Assembly (NCBI RefSeq): GCF_013184745.1
Contig: NZ_JAATVU010000001.1
Coordinates: 221,759 to 285,758 of the forward strand
Reading direction: 5' to 3'
DNA length: 64,000 nt
DNA from: Mangrovicoccus sp. HB161399
Lineage (GTDB): Bacteria; Pseudomonadota; Alphaproteobacteria; Rhodobacterales; Rhodobacteraceae
Shown: positions 45,956 through 56,191 of the stretch, piece by piece
Numbering within the stretch: position 1 is the stretch's first letter
How the letters are laid out: every line of letters starts with the position of its first letter
Notes under the pieces: model-generated
Told to the model about the DNA's origin: nothing
Database searches by the model: none
Seen by the model: the letters and a program-made list of their open reading frames with translations, nothing else
Position numbers and translations under genes: made by a program

Positions 45956-47707
45956 TCAGCCGCCGTAGATCGTCGCGAGGATCGAGCTTGCCGAAGCGCT
46001 GGTGAAGAGCGAGCCGGAGCTGCCCGCATAGCTGGCCGCGGCCGTGCCGGAGCGGACGAGATACTGGGTGATCAGCTTCTCCTGGTTCTCCGGATCGAGG
46101 AAATCGGATGCCTTCGACGAGCCGATCAGCCGCTCGCTGGCGGCCTGCATCAGCGAGCGCTGCGCATCGAGATCCATCGAGGCGAAGTCGCTGCCCATGC
46201 CGAACGCGCCCTGGAAGGCCTCGCGCAGCACCGAGTTGCCCAGCACGCGGTACCATTGCCCGGCCTCGGTGCCGCCAGTCTCCACCGCCGTCTTCATTTC
46301 CTCGGCCAGCGACATCGCCACCCGCAGCTCAGGGCGCAGCTCGCCGACGGCGATGCGGAATTCCTGTTCGACGTAGCTCTTCGTCACGTCCGCGATCTGG
46401 GCATCGACCTGCGCGCCGGATAGGGCGGCCAGGGTCTTGGGATCCTGCAGCGCCGCGACATCCTCGGTGCCGTACTGAGCCTTCATCGCCGCCTTCATCG
46501 CGGCGACCTGGTCGGCCTGGGACAGGCTGCCGAAGCCGTCGCCCAGCCCGAGCCCCTGCACCAGCGCATCGCGCAGCGGCTCGACCTTCAGCACGCTTTC
46601 CCATTTCTGGCCGACGCTCGGCCCCTGGTCGCGCGCAGCCTCCACCGCATCGGTGAAGGCGCCGAGCGAGAAGGTCCCGGCCAGCCCGCGCCCGTCGGGG
46701 TCGAGATAGCGGTCGCCCAGCAGCGTCTGGTTGGCCTGGCTGGTGAAGACGGAGAATTCCGAGCGACCGAAAAGCCCTTCGGCCTTGGACTTCATGTCGG
46801 CGATCTGGTCGGCAGCGGAAAGGCCCGAAAAGCCCGCCGAAACGCCGAGCGCCGCCGACATCACGTCGCGCAGCGCCGTATCCGCCTGCAGCGCCGCCCA
46901 GCGGTCGGCATCGTTGCTGCTCGCCTTGGCGATCGCGTCGATCCGCGACTTCATCCCGGAATAGGAAAACCCCGCCTCCAGCGCCTGCCCCGCCGTGCCC
47001 AGATAGGCATCGGCCACGGCGAAGGCGTTCTTCGGATCGATCAGCGCGGTGAGCTTGGTGCTGCCATAGACCTGCTCCATCGTCGTCTCGAAGACATCGA
47101 TCTGCCCCTTGGTGTCCAGCAGGGCCGCGCTGGCCGAGGTGCCGAGGATGCGCCCCAGCGTGTTCGACATGCCCGGCTCGCGCAGCGCCCGTTCCCAGAC
47201 CCGGCCCGCAGTGTCGGCTCCGAGCAGCCCGAGCGTCAGGTTGCTGGACAGCTTGGCCGCGGCGTTGAGATAGACCGGGCTTTCGCCGTTCAGCGCCTGC
47301 ACTGCCGCCGACAGCCCGTCGCTGAGCGCCGGCAGCGACGCCGAAAGATCGCCCGATCCGGTCAGCCCCAGCGCCTCGAAGGTCTTGGCCAGCGCCGCAT
47401 AGCGCCCATCCGACAGCTTGTTGGCGAAATCGCCCGGGTCGTCTGTCCCCTGCTCGATCACCTGGCGGATGAAATAGCGGTTCGGCAGGTCATCCTTCAG
47501 CCCGTGCGCCCCCAGCGCGACCTTCAGCGCCTGGTAGTCCTTCATCAGGTCGTCGACCGAGGACATCTTCCCGATCTTGGCGGCGAAGTTCTGCTGTTCG
47601 CGCCTGAGCAGCCCGTCCTGCGAGAAGGCGTTGAGCTGGGCGGCGCGGCTGTCCTTCAGGTAGAGCCAGCTGGTGATGGAGCTGCCGGGCAGGAGCGGCG
47701 TGTACAT
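45956..47707 (-). CDS. DUF1217-family protein, flagellum-associated type
   Basis: 583 residues beginning MYTPLLPGSSITSWLYLKDS. It matches the style of DUF1217 proteins of alphaproteobacteria, which often lie near flagellar genes; their biochemical role is unknown. Four internal copies of one unit are visible, each with a Trp, a helix (VLxxxxLRxxxxxxLG), an FxxLxxxDQxxxM block and an LxDPxxxxxxxxxYL ending: around RVWERALREP, DADRWAALQADTALRDVM, QKWESVLKVEPLRDAL and GQWYRVLGNSVLREAF. No signal peptide is seen. No flagellar genes are in the window, so this member is an orphan. Confidence 0.78.
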   Translation of the reverse strand: MYTPLLPGSSITSWLYLKDSRAAQLNAFSQDGLLRREQQNFAAKIGKMSSVDDLMKDYQALKVALGAHGLKDDLPNRYFIRQVIEQGTDDPGDFANKLSDGRYAALAKTFEALGLTGSGDLSASLPALSDGLSAAVQALNGESPVYLNAAAKLSSNLTLGLLGADTAGRVWERALREPGMSNTLGRILGTSASAALLDTKGQIDVFETTMEQVYGSTKLTALIDPKNAFAVADAYLGTAGQALEAGFSYSGMKSRIDAIAKASSNDADRWAALQADTALRDVMSAALGVSAGFSGLSAADQIADMKSKAEGLFGRSEFSVFTSQANQTLLGDRYLDPDGRGLAGTFSLGAFTDAVEAARDQGPSVGQKWESVLKVEPLRDALVQGLGLGDGFGSLSQADQVAAMKAAMKAQYGTEDVAALQDPKTLAALSGAQVDAQIADVTKSYVEQEFRIAVGELRPELRVAMSLAEEMKTAVETGGTEAGQWYRVLGNSVLREAFQGAFGMGSDFASMDLDAQRSLMQAASERLIGSSKASDFLDPENQEKLITQYLVRSGTAAASYAGSSGSLFTSASASSILATIYGG

Positions 47708-47802
47708 GGGACGATTCCGGGTTCTGGCGCAAATCGCCCCCGAAGCTAGGCCCGCAGGCTTACCGCCGCCCTAACAGTTAAAAACTGGTCTATCTTTTAT
47801 CT

Positions 47803-48072
47803 TCAGTCGATCTCGCGCCAGGGGAAGGGCTTCTCGTCGGTGGTGCCCGACTGGTAGAGCACGACGCGCTTGATCCAGACGCCGAGGCGCGCGCCGAATT
47901 CGGCGACATGGTCGTTGGGCTGGCCGTAGACCGCCACCCAGATCATCTGCGCGATGGTCACCGCCCAGAGCAGCGTCTCGCCGATGGCGAAAAGGATCAG
48001 GAAGACGACCATGTAGATGATCCGCTCGAACCGCCCGTCCCGGGGCAGATAGTCCTCGTCGCTGTCGTCCAT
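47803..48072 (-). CDS. DUF4389 small membrane protein
   Basis: 89 residues from ATG 48072 with AGGAGAG upstream. After an acidic start (MDDSDEDYLP), two hydrophobic stretches follow at about 17-47, and the tail has YQSGTTDEKPFPWREID, the conserved ending of DUF4389 proteins. The family has no known function; members sit in the inner membrane. It is downstream of tadA on the same strand (67 bp gap). Confidence 0.8.
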   Translation of the reverse strand: MDDSDEDYLPRDGRFERIIYMVVFLILFAIGETLLWAVTIAQMIWVAVYGQPNDHVAEFGARLGVWIKRVVLYQSGTTDEKPFPWREID

Positions 48073-48139
48073 GCCGCTCTCCTGTCGCCTGCCGCGAAGG
48101 TAGGCATTCCCCGGCCCGCGCGAAAGGGGGCGCTTCGGC

Positions 48140-48592
48140 TCAGCCGCGGCGATGGGCGAAGAAGCCGCGCAGCAGATCCTCGGACTCGGCGGCGGCAATG
48201 CCGTCGATCACCTCGGGGACATGATGTGCCTGCGGATGCGCGAAGACCCGCGCGCCATGGGCGACGCCGCCGGATTTCGGGTCGGAGGCGCCATAGACCA
48301 CCCGCGCGACCCGGGCTGCCGCCAGCGCCGCGGCGCACATCGCGCAGGGCTCCAGCGTGACATAGAGCACATGGCCCGGCAGGCGTTCGGACCCGGCAGC
48401 CGCGCAGGCCTCGCGCAGCGCCAGGATCTCGGCATGGGCAGTCGGATCGCACAGCTCGCGCGTGCGGTTCCCGGCCTGCGCCACGACGTTGCCCCCGGGA
48501 TCGAGCAGCACCGCGCCGACCGGAACCTCGCCGCGGGCTGCCGCGGCCCGCGCCTCGTCCAGCGCGGCCTCCATGTGGGATGTGAAGCTCAT
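48140..48592 (-). CDS. tadA: tRNA(Arg) adenosine-34 deaminase TadA
   Basis: 150 residues from ATG 48592. TadA turns A34 of tRNA-Arg(ACG) into inosine and is usually essential. The zinc site and catalytic Glu are complete: H53-A-E55 and P82-C83-x2-C86. Divergent from rluB with 75 bp between the starts, a frequent bacterial pairing (tadA near a pseudouridine synthase). Confidence 0.96.
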   Translation of the reverse strand: MSFTSHMEAALDEARAAAARGEVPVGAVLLDPGGNVVAQAGNRTRELCDPTAHAEILALREACAAAGSERLPGHVLYVTLEPCAMCAAALAAARVARVVYGASDPKSGGVAHGARVFAHPQAHHVPEVIDGIAAAESEDLLRGFFAHRRG

Positions 48593-48667
48593 GCCCCGTC
48601 TTGCCTCCGGCACGGGATGCGCGCAAGGCTGGAACCGCGGCAGAAAAGCGGATAGGCGCCTTCCATC

Positions 48668-50035
48668 ATGACCGAGACACCCTCCTCCCCCGCCGGCGAG
48701 CGCATCGCCAAGGTCCTGGCCCGTGCCGGGGTCGCCTCCCGCCGCGAGGCGGAGACCATCATTGCCGAAGGCCGCGTCCGCGTGAACGGCAAGATCATCA
48801 ATTCGCCCGCGCTGAACGTCACGGACAGCGACCGCATCCTGGTCGACGGCGCGCCGCTGGCCGAGGCCGAGCCGCCGCGTCTGTGGCTCTACCACAAGCC
48901 CGCCGGGCTGGTGACGACGGCGAAGGACGAGAAGGGCCGCGAGACGATCTTCGACAAGCTGCCCGAGGACATGCCGCGGGTGATGAGCGTCGGGCGGCTC
49001 GACCTCAATTCCGAAGGGCTGCTGCTGCTGACCAACGATGGCGCCATCAAGCGCAAGCTGGAGCTGCCCGCGACCGGCTGGCTGCGGAAGTACCGCGTGC
49101 GGGTCAAGGGCACGCCGGAGGACAAGACGCTGGAACCCCTGCGCAAGGGCGTCACCGTCGAGGGCGAGCGATTCCAGCCGATGGAGATCAGCCTCGACCG
49201 CCAGCAGGGCGCGAATGCCTGGCTGACTGTCGGCCTGCGCGAGGGCAAGAACCGGGAAATCCGCCGCGCGATGGAGTCGGTGGGACTGGTGGTGAACCGG
49301 CTGATCCGGGTCAGCTACGGTCCGTTCCGGCTGAACGAGCTGGCGCCGGGCGCGGTCGAGGAAGTGAAGGCGCGCGTGCTGAAGGACCAGCTCGGCCTCG
49401 GCGAGCACGAGGACAAGCCGCGGCTGAAGCCGCAGCGCACCCGCCGCACCGGGCCGAAACCCGGCGGCAGGCCGCGCGAGGACGATTTCGGCGATCTCGA
49501 CTCCCGCCGCCCGGCGAAACCCGCGGCCGCCCGCAGCGAGCGTCCTGCCCGCAGTTCGGGCGGGAAAGCGGACTTCGCCAAGGGCCCCCGCTCCGGCGGC
49601 AAGCCGGGAGCCCCCCGCGCCGAGCGCTCCGGCGGATTTGCAGATGCGGCCCGCGGCGACCGCCCTGCCCGCGGCGCGGGCGGCAAGCCAGACTTCGCCA
49701 ACGCCCCCCGCTCCGGCGGCAAACCAGGTGCTCCGTGCGCCGAGCGCTCCGGTGGATTTGCAGATGCGGCCCGCGGCGACCGCCCTGCCCGCGGCGCGGG
49801 CGGCAAGCCGGACTTCTCCAAAGGCCCACGCTCCGGCGGCAAGCCAGGTGCTCCGCGCGCCGAGCGCTCCGGCGGATTTGCAGATGCGGCCCGCAGCGAC
49901 CGCCCTGCCCGCGGCGCGGGCGGCAAGCCGGACTTCGCCAAGGCCCCCCGCTCCGGCGGCAAGCCCGGCGGCCGTCCCGGCCCCGGCGGCCCGCGCCGCA
50001 CGGACGGGCCGAAGCCGGGTCCCCGCCGCAAATAG
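48668..50035 (+). CDS. rluB: 23S rRNA pseudouridine synthase RluB-type with long repetitive tail
   Basis: 455 residues. An S4 RNA-binding domain (about 9-65) is followed by the RsuA/RluB catalytic domain, with the nucleophile D112 in GRLDLNSEGLLLLTNDG and GLREGKNREIRRAM. RluB makes pseudouridine-2605 in 23S rRNA. The core ends near residue 250; the remaining 200 residues are a basic, Gly/Arg/Ala/Pro-rich tail with a 40-residue unit (ERSGGFADAARGDRPARGAG...) repeated about 3.5 times. Such disordered tails occur on RNA-binding proteins, but the near-identical 120-bp DNA period shows recent expansion. Confidence 0.92.
   Translation: MTETPSSPAGERIAKVLARAGVASRREAETIIAEGRVRVNGKIINSPALNVTDSDRILVDGAPLAEAEPPRLWLYHKPAGLVTTAKDEKGRETIFDKLPEDMPRVMSVGRLDLNSEGLLLLTNDGAIKRKLELPATGWLRKYRVRVKGTPEDKTLEPLRKGVTVEGERFQPMEISLDRQQGANAWLTVGLREGKNREIRRAMESVGLVVNRLIRVSYGPFRLNELAPGAVEEVKARVLKDQLGLGEHEDKPRLKPQRTRRTGPKPGGRPREDDFGDLDSRRPAKPAAARSERPARSSGGKADFAKGPRSGGKPGAPRAERSGGFADAARGDRPARGAGGKPDFANAPRSGGKPGAPCAERSGGFADAARGDRPARGAGGKPDFSKGPRSGGKPGAPRAERSGGFADAARSDRPARGAGGKPDFAKAPRSGGKPGGRPGPGGPRRTDGPKPGPRRK
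49561..49980 (+). repeat. 120-bp tandem repeat within rluB (about 3.5 copies)
   Basis: Blocks beginning at 49561, 49681, 49801 and 49921 align with an exact 120-base period (40 codons, in frame). They share GACTTCGCCAAGG-type starts, CTCCGGCGGCAAGCC, and TTTGCAGATGCGGCCCGC at matching offsets. The full copies differ by only a few substitutions, mostly silent or conservative, and the last copy diverges after about 50 bases. The repeat should vary in copy number by slippage or recombination without breaking the frame. Confidence 0.93.
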
Positions 50036-50054
50036 GGCCGCAAGCAAGCGGCCG

Positions 50055-50078
50055 CACTCCGCGGAAAGCGGCGGAGTG
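50055..50078 (+). terminator. Hairpin just downstream of rluB
   Basis: CACTCCGC (50055-50062) and GCGGAGTG (50071-50078) form a perfect 8-bp stem with an 8-nt loop, 19 bp past the rluB stop. It has no T-run. Confidence 0.5.
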
Positions 50079-50179
50079 CTCCCGCGGCGAAGGCCACGCA
50101 TCCGAGAGGAGCCGCGAAGGAACCCGCGATCCAGTTCGCCGCAGCCCGGCCAGGCCCAGCGGCCCGAAAGCTGCAGTCA

Positions 50180-50262
50180 GCCGATCGCAACGGACCCCGG
50201 GGCTTTGCCTGACCTGCCCATGGCGCAGGGCGGCCCCGCCCCCGAGGTCCGTTGCGATCGGC
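50180..50262. repeat. Long inverted repeat between convergent rluB and BNR-protein genes
   Basis: GCCGATCGCAACGGACC (50180-50196) is the exact reverse complement of GGTCCGTTGCGATCGGC (50246-50262), with 49 bases between that themselves hold GC-rich complementary blocks. It ends 6 bp before the stop of the leftward BNR gene. It can act as a terminator for both genes or as the fold of a small RNA or mobile palindrome. Confidence 0.85.
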
Positions 50263-50267
50263 CGGCC

Positions 50268-51389
50268 CTAGCCGGCCACCTCGACGCAGAGCACCGTGGG
50301 CAGGTGTCGGGCGATCTCCTGCCAGCTCTCGCCCTCGTCCGCGCTGGCGAAGACCGAACCGGTATTGGTGCCGAAATACACGCCCGCGGGCGTTCCCGGC
50401 CCCACCGCCATAGCCTGGCGCAGCACCGTGAAGAAGCACGCCTCCTGCGGCAGCCCCTCGCGGCAGGCCCGCCAGGTCTCGCCCGCATCCCCGGATTTCC
50501 AAACAGCCGCCCTGGCATCGGGCGGAAACCGCCCCTGGGTGTCGCCGTTCAGCGGCAGTACCCAGAGCATGTCCGGGTTTTCCCGGTGCACGCCCACCGG
50601 GAAGCCGAAGGTGGAGGGCAGCCCGTCGCTGATGTCGTCCCAGCTGCGCCCTCCGTCGCGCGAGCGGAAGACGCCGTGATGGTTCTGCTGGTAGAGCACG
50701 TCGCCGGGCCCGCGCCCCATGTTGTGGACGCAATAGCCGATCTCGTCGGGCGATCCGAAGGGACTGCGCGGCGGACTGGCGGTGTTGGAGCGCCGGGTGC
50801 GGCGCTCCCAGCTCGCTCCGCCATCCTCGGAGGCGAAGACCCCGGCCGCGGAGATGCCGACCCAGAGCTTCGCCGGGTCGGCCGGGTCGGTGACGATCGT
50901 GTGCAGCGTCAGCCCCGCCGCGCCCGGCTCCCATTCTCCGCGGGTCGGGTGGTCGGTGAGACCGGTGAGCTTCTCCCAGGTTTCGCCGCCGTCGTCCGAG
51001 ACGAACAGGGTCGCGGGCTTGGCCCCGGCCAGCAGCCGTCCGCCCTGCTGCCCCAGCGACCAGAGCGCGTCGACCTCCCCGGTGAAGGGCGCGGGCGGAT
51101 CGGGCTCCATGCCGAACTGAGCCGCCATCTCCGGCTCGCGCGCCAGCCAGGCATCGGCCTGGCCGTTGGCGAGCTTCGAGAGCTGCCATGTCGCCCCGCC
51201 ATCCTCCGAGCGCCAGACCCCGGCGCCGAACCACTCGTTGCCGCCCGCCGCCCAGAGCCGGCCGCCCAGCCCGATTGCGTGATTGACCGGCCAGCCGCCG
51301 CAGAGCGGTCCGGTCACGGCCCAGCCCGCCTCCTCGCGCAGCAGGAAAAGCCCCTTCGTCGTGCCGACAAGCAATGACGTCCCGGCCAT
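50268..51389 (-). CDS. BNR/Asp-box repeat beta-propeller protein (sialidase-like fold)
   Basis: 373 residues from ATG 51389 with GGGAGGG upstream. Six Asp-box-like motifs of the form S-x-D-x-G-x-[ST]-W recur every 50-70 residues (SEDGGATW, SDDGGETW, SEDGGASW, SRDGGRSW, SGDAGETW, SADEGESW), forming a beta-propeller like those of sialidases, photosystem assembly factors and WD40-like exo-glycosidases. No signal peptide is evident and no sialidase catalytic Arg triad can be identified, so the molecular function is open. It is a stand-alone gene. Confidence 0.8.
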   Translation of the reverse strand: MAGTSLLVGTTKGLFLLREEAGWAVTGPLCGGWPVNHAIGLGGRLWAAGGNEWFGAGVWRSEDGGATWQLSKLANGQADAWLAREPEMAAQFGMEPDPPAPFTGEVDALWSLGQQGGRLLAGAKPATLFVSDDGGETWEKLTGLTDHPTRGEWEPGAAGLTLHTIVTDPADPAKLWVGISAAGVFASEDGGASWERRTRRSNTASPPRSPFGSPDEIGYCVHNMGRGPGDVLYQQNHHGVFRSRDGGRSWDDISDGLPSTFGFPVGVHRENPDMLWVLPLNGDTQGRFPPDARAAVWKSGDAGETWRACREGLPQEACFFTVLRQAMAVGPGTPAGVYFGTNTGSVFASADEGESWQEIARHLPTVLCVEVAG

Positions 51390-51446
51390 GCCGCCCTCCC
51401 AGGTTGCCCTTGGGGAATCATGCCACAAGCGCCGGGCGGGGCAAGC

Positions 51447-51926
51447 TCAGTCTTCGCCGAGCCCCGGGATCGGCAGCGACATGGTCGCCTTGATCTCCTC
51501 CATGCTGAGAAGCGCGGTGACGTTGAAGATCCGCACTTCCTTGATCAGCGCCTGGTAGAAGACGTCATAGGCGCGGGCATTGGCGACCCGGACCTTGAGG
51601 ATGTAGTCGATGTCGCCGGCCAGCCGGTGCGCCTCCAGCACCTCCGGCCTTTCCCGCAGCGTTTTCAGGAACTTCTGCTGCCATTCGGCCTCGTGCTCGG
51701 AGGTGCGGATCAGCACGAAGAAACAGGCCTCCAGCCCCAGCGCCTCGGGGTCCAGCACCACCGTTTCCGCCTTGATCACGCCCGCCTCGCGCAGCTTGCG
51801 GATGCGGTTCCAGACCGGGGTTTTCGAGGCGCCGACCCGGCGCGCAATTTCGTCCAGGGACTGGCTTGCATCGCGTTGCAGCGCGTCCAGAATTCTGCGA
51901 TCTACGGCATCGAGCTGAACAGCCAT
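51447..51926 (-). CDS. Lrp/AsnC-family transcriptional regulator
   Basis: 159 residues from ATG 51926 with GGGGGAGA upstream (a TTG two codons earlier is less likely). An N-terminal winged helix-turn-helix (DAVDRRILDALQRDASQSLDEIARRVGASKTPVWNRIRKLREAG) is followed by the RAM ligand-binding domain (GDIDYILKVRVANARAYDVFYQALI). Lrp-type proteins respond to amino acids. It faces the sulfate-assimilation operon head to head with a 139-bp gap, so it is likely to regulate that operon and may respond to cysteine or a related amino acid; this is inference from position. Confidence 0.92.
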   Translation of the reverse strand: MAVQLDAVDRRILDALQRDASQSLDEIARRVGASKTPVWNRIRKLREAGVIKAETVVLDPEALGLEACFFVLIRTSEHEAEWQQKFLKTLRERPEVLEAHRLAGDIDYILKVRVANARAYDVFYQALIKEVRIFNVTALLSMEEIKATMSLPIPGLGED

Positions 51927-52018
51927 GGCCAATCTCCCCCTGAAATAGCAAGATCATCCTATCACATGACGGATGGGCGGAAAAAGTTCTTATTTTGGAC
52001 GGAACCTAGCGGAAATAC

Positions 52019-52039
52019 GGGAATTTGTTCTATATTCCC
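52019..52039. promoter_or_regulatory. Dyad in the lrp-cys divergent promoter region (candidate operator)
   Basis: GGGAAT (52019-52024) and ATTCCC (52034-52039) form a perfect 6-bp inverted repeat with a 9-nt centre, 27 bp before the DUF2849 start and overlapping TATATT at 52031-52036, a possible -10 box. Its spacing suits a dimeric regulator, and the divergent Lrp protein is the first candidate to bind it. Confidence 0.5.
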
Positions 52040-52065
52040 TGTGACCCGAAACGAAGGACGCCCCC

Positions 52066-52368
52066 ATGGCCCGTGCATTCACCCCCAAGGTCGTCACTGC
52101 CAACGACCTGATCGAAGGCGACGTGATCTACCTGACCGAACAGGATCAGTGGACCCGCCAGCACACCGAGGCGGAACTGATCGAGGACGAGGCCCACGCC
52201 CAGCTGCGCCTGCTTTTCGCCAACGGCCAGCAGGCCAAGGTGGTCGGCGCCTACCTGGCCGATGCCAAGGCGGGCCCGGACGGCCCCGAGCCCGTCCATT
52301 TCCGCGAAGCCTTCCGTGCCAAGGGCCCGTCGAACTACGCCCACGGCAAACAGGAAACCCGGGCCTGA
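52066..52368 (+). CDS. DUF2849 protein of the sulfite-reduction operon
   Basis: 100 residues (MARAFTPKVVTANDLIEGDVIYLT). DUF2849 proteins are small, occur almost only in alphaproteobacteria, and stand directly before the sulfite/nitrite reductase gene, as here. No motif shows a reaction; a helper role in sulfite reduction is inferred from the conserved linkage. In related genomes a siroheme synthase (cysG) gene often precedes it, but here the divergent Lrp gene takes that place. Confidence 0.86.
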   Translation: MARAFTPKVVTANDLIEGDVIYLTEQDQWTRQHTEAELIEDEAHAQLRLLFANGQQAKVVGAYLADAKAGPDGPEPVHFREAFRAKGPSNYAHGKQETRA

Positions 52369-52399
52369 GCCCGCGCAAGCCCCAATCAGGAGCCCGCTC

Positions 52400-54059
<1,660 letters not shown>

Positions 54060-54076
<17 letters not shown>

Positions 54077-54824
54077 AGCCGTTCCCCTCCCCCCCACGGA
54101 GGACCGGGTTGCCTACCTGAACGACAGGTACCGGCACCACTCGGCCACCTCCGTTCTGGAGCGCGCGCTGTCCGACCCCCAGGTCGGGCGCATCGCCATG
54201 GTGTCGAGCTTCGGCGCCGAGTCGGTCGCGCTCCTGCACATGGTGGCGGTGATCAACCCGGAGACCCCGGTGCTGTTCATCGACACCCACATGCTGTTCC
54301 GCGAAACGCTCGACTACCAGACCGAGGTCGCGGAGAAGCTGGGCCTGACCGACATCCGCCGGATCACCGCGACGCAGGTGCAGCTGGAGGCGCACGACCC
54401 CGACGGGCTGCTGCACACGCAGGACACCGATGCGTGCTGCAACCTGCGCAAGACCGTGCCGCTGGAACATGCCCTGTCGCGCTTCGACGCCTGGATCACC
54501 GGCCGCAAGCGGTTCCAGAGCGCGACCCGCGCCGCGCTGGACTTCTTCGAGGCCGACGGGCCGAACCGGATCAAGGTCAACCCGCTGGCCCATTGGGCGC
54601 CGCAGGATGTCCAGGACTACATGGTCAACAACCGCCTGCCCCGCCACCCGCTGGTGGCCCAGGGCTATCCCTCCATCGGCTGCGCGCCCTGCACCTCCAA
54701 GGTCGCGCCGGGCGAAGACCCGCGCGCCGGACGCTGGCGCAACCAGCAGAAGGAGGAATGCGGGATTCACTTCATCAACGGCAAGGTCGTGCGCGGCCCG
54801 CTGCCGAAAGGAGACGCAGCATGA
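54060..54824 (+). CDS. cysH: Adenylyl-sulfate (APS) reductase, CysH family
   Basis: 254 residues from GTG 54060. CysH reduces activated sulfate to sulfite with thioredoxin or glutaredoxin electrons. The catalytic Cys is in ECGIH (C234). In addition, four cysteines C126-C127 and C208-x2-C211 match the CC-x80-CxxC pattern that binds a [4Fe-4S] cluster, which marks enzymes that use APS rather than PAPS. So this organism probably reduces APS directly. Its stop overlaps the next start (ATGA). Confidence 0.92.
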
Positions 54825-55237
54825 GCGTGATCGTCACCGACAGCGGATTTGCCGCCGAGGACTGGGCCGCGGATTTCATCGCCCTGGGCGAATTGCCCGC
54901 CGAGCATGACGGCGCGCTGGCCGTGGACGTGCCGTCGGACGGCGACGTCTCCGCCCTGAAGGACCGCGTCGGCGAGATCGACCTGATCCGCATCGACTTC
55001 CCCAGCTTCTCCGACGGCCGCGGCTTCACCCTCGCGGGCCAGCTGCGCCGCATGGGCTACCAGGGCCGCCTGCGCGCCCGCGGCCATGTCATCGCCGACC
55101 AGTACGCGATGGCCCGCCGGATGGGGATCGACGAGGTGGAGATCTCCGACGATCTTGCCGCCCGCCAGCCCGAGGACCAGTGGACCTTCCGCGCCGACTG
55201 GACCGCGTTCCACCACCAGGCCCGCCTGCGCGGCTGA
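54821..55237 (+). CDS. DUF934 protein of the sulfate-reduction operon
   Basis: 138 residues (MSVIVTDSGFAAEDW). DUF934 proteins follow cysH in many alpha- and betaproteobacteria and are thought to help sulfite reduction, but the reaction is unknown. The conserved core here is IDFPSFSDGRGFTLAGQLR and RGHVIADQYAMARRMGIDEVEI. Translationally coupled to cysH by an ATGA overlap. Confidence 0.9.
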   Translation: MSVIVTDSGFAAEDWAADFIALGELPAEHDGALAVDVPSDGDVSALKDRVGEIDLIRIDFPSFSDGRGFTLAGQLRRMGYQGRLRARGHVIADQYAMARRMGIDEVEISDDLAARQPEDQWTFRADWTAFHHQARLRG

Positions 55238-55319
55238 TCTGGATCAAGGAAAGATGTAACGGCTGCGCGGTTTATGCTGCTATGCAGCGGCGCGCGCCCA
55301 TGCGATGAAGGCCGAGAGT

Positions 55320-56177
55320 ATGACGATTCAAGAAAACATGACCGATTCCGCCATCACCTCCAAGCCGGTGACCCTGCCCGACGCCCAGACCGTGACCGAA
55401 GTCCAGCACTATACCGACCGGCTGTTCCGCTTCCGCTGCACCCGGCCGCAGTCGCTGCGCTTCCGTTCGGGCGAATTCGTGATGATCGGCCTGATGGGCG
55501 ATCCCGACCCCAAGACCGGCAAGCAGAAGCCGCTCCTGCGCGCCTATTCCATCGCCTCCCCCTCCTGGGACGAGGAGCTGGAATTCTACTCGATCAAGGT
55601 CCAGGACGGCCCGCTGACCTCGAAGCTGCAGCACCTGAAGGTCGGCGACCACGTCATCCTGCGCCCGAAACCCGTCGGCACGCTGGTGCATGACGCGCTG
55701 CTGCCGGGCAAGCGGCTGTGGTTTTTCTCCACCGGCACCGGCTTCGCGCCTTTCGCCTCGCTGCTGCGCGAGCCGCAGACCTACGAGGATTACGACGAGA
55801 TCGTGATCACCCATACCTGCCGCGACGTGGCCGAGCTGACCTACGGCGCCGAGCTGATCGAGAGCCTGAAGACCGACGAGCTGCTCAACGAGCTGATCGG
55901 CGAGGGCTTCTGGAAGAAGATCCGCTACTACCCGACGACCACCCGCGAGGAGAGCCCGAAAATGGGCCGGATCACCACGCTGCTCAAGGACGGCACCGTG
56001 TTCCGCGATCTCGGCATCGAGTCGGGCCGCATGGATCCGGCGACCGATCGCGCGATGATCTGCGGCTCGATGGGCCTGAACCTCGATCTCAAGGAGATCC
56101 TCGAGGGCTGGGATCTGCACGAGGGCGCCAATTCCGACCCGCAGCAATTCGTCGTCGAGAAAGCCTTCGTCGGCTGA
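55320..56177 (+). CDS. fpr: Ferredoxin/flavodoxin-NADP(+) reductase
   Basis: 285 residues from ATG 55320 (AAGG eight bases before); ATG 55305 is an alternative. It closely resembles Rhodobacter capsulatus FPR: FRSGEFVMIGL, the FAD-binding RAYSIASP, LQHLKVGD, GTGFAPFASLLRE for NADP, and the C-terminal FVVEKAFVG. It lacks the last residues (EGI) seen in that protein, but the FAD-contacting end is intact. It can feed electrons from NADPH to ferredoxin or flavodoxin and on to sulfite reductase, which fits its place after the cys genes; it also serves oxidative-stress responses in relatives. Confidence 0.93.
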   Translation: MTIQENMTDSAITSKPVTLPDAQTVTEVQHYTDRLFRFRCTRPQSLRFRSGEFVMIGLMGDPDPKTGKQKPLLRAYSIASPSWDEELEFYSIKVQDGPLTSKLQHLKVGDHVILRPKPVGTLVHDALLPGKRLWFFSTGTGFAPFASLLREPQTYEDYDEIVITHTCRDVAELTYGAELIESLKTDELLNELIGEGFWKKIRYYPTTTREESPKMGRITTLLKDGTVFRDLGIESGRMDPATDRAMICGSMGLNLDLKEILEGWDLHEGANSDPQQFVVEKAFVG

Positions 56178-56191
56178 CATCGCCAATCAGG

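Noticed and set aside
49561..49980. Regular repeats in rluB as a CRISPR array
   Set aside because: The units are 120 bp, contiguous, in frame and coding, without unique spacers.
50268..51389. True sialidase activity for the BNR protein
   Set aside because: Asp-box repeats alone show a propeller fold; the catalytic Arg triad and nucleophilic Tyr cannot be assigned, and no signal peptide is visible.
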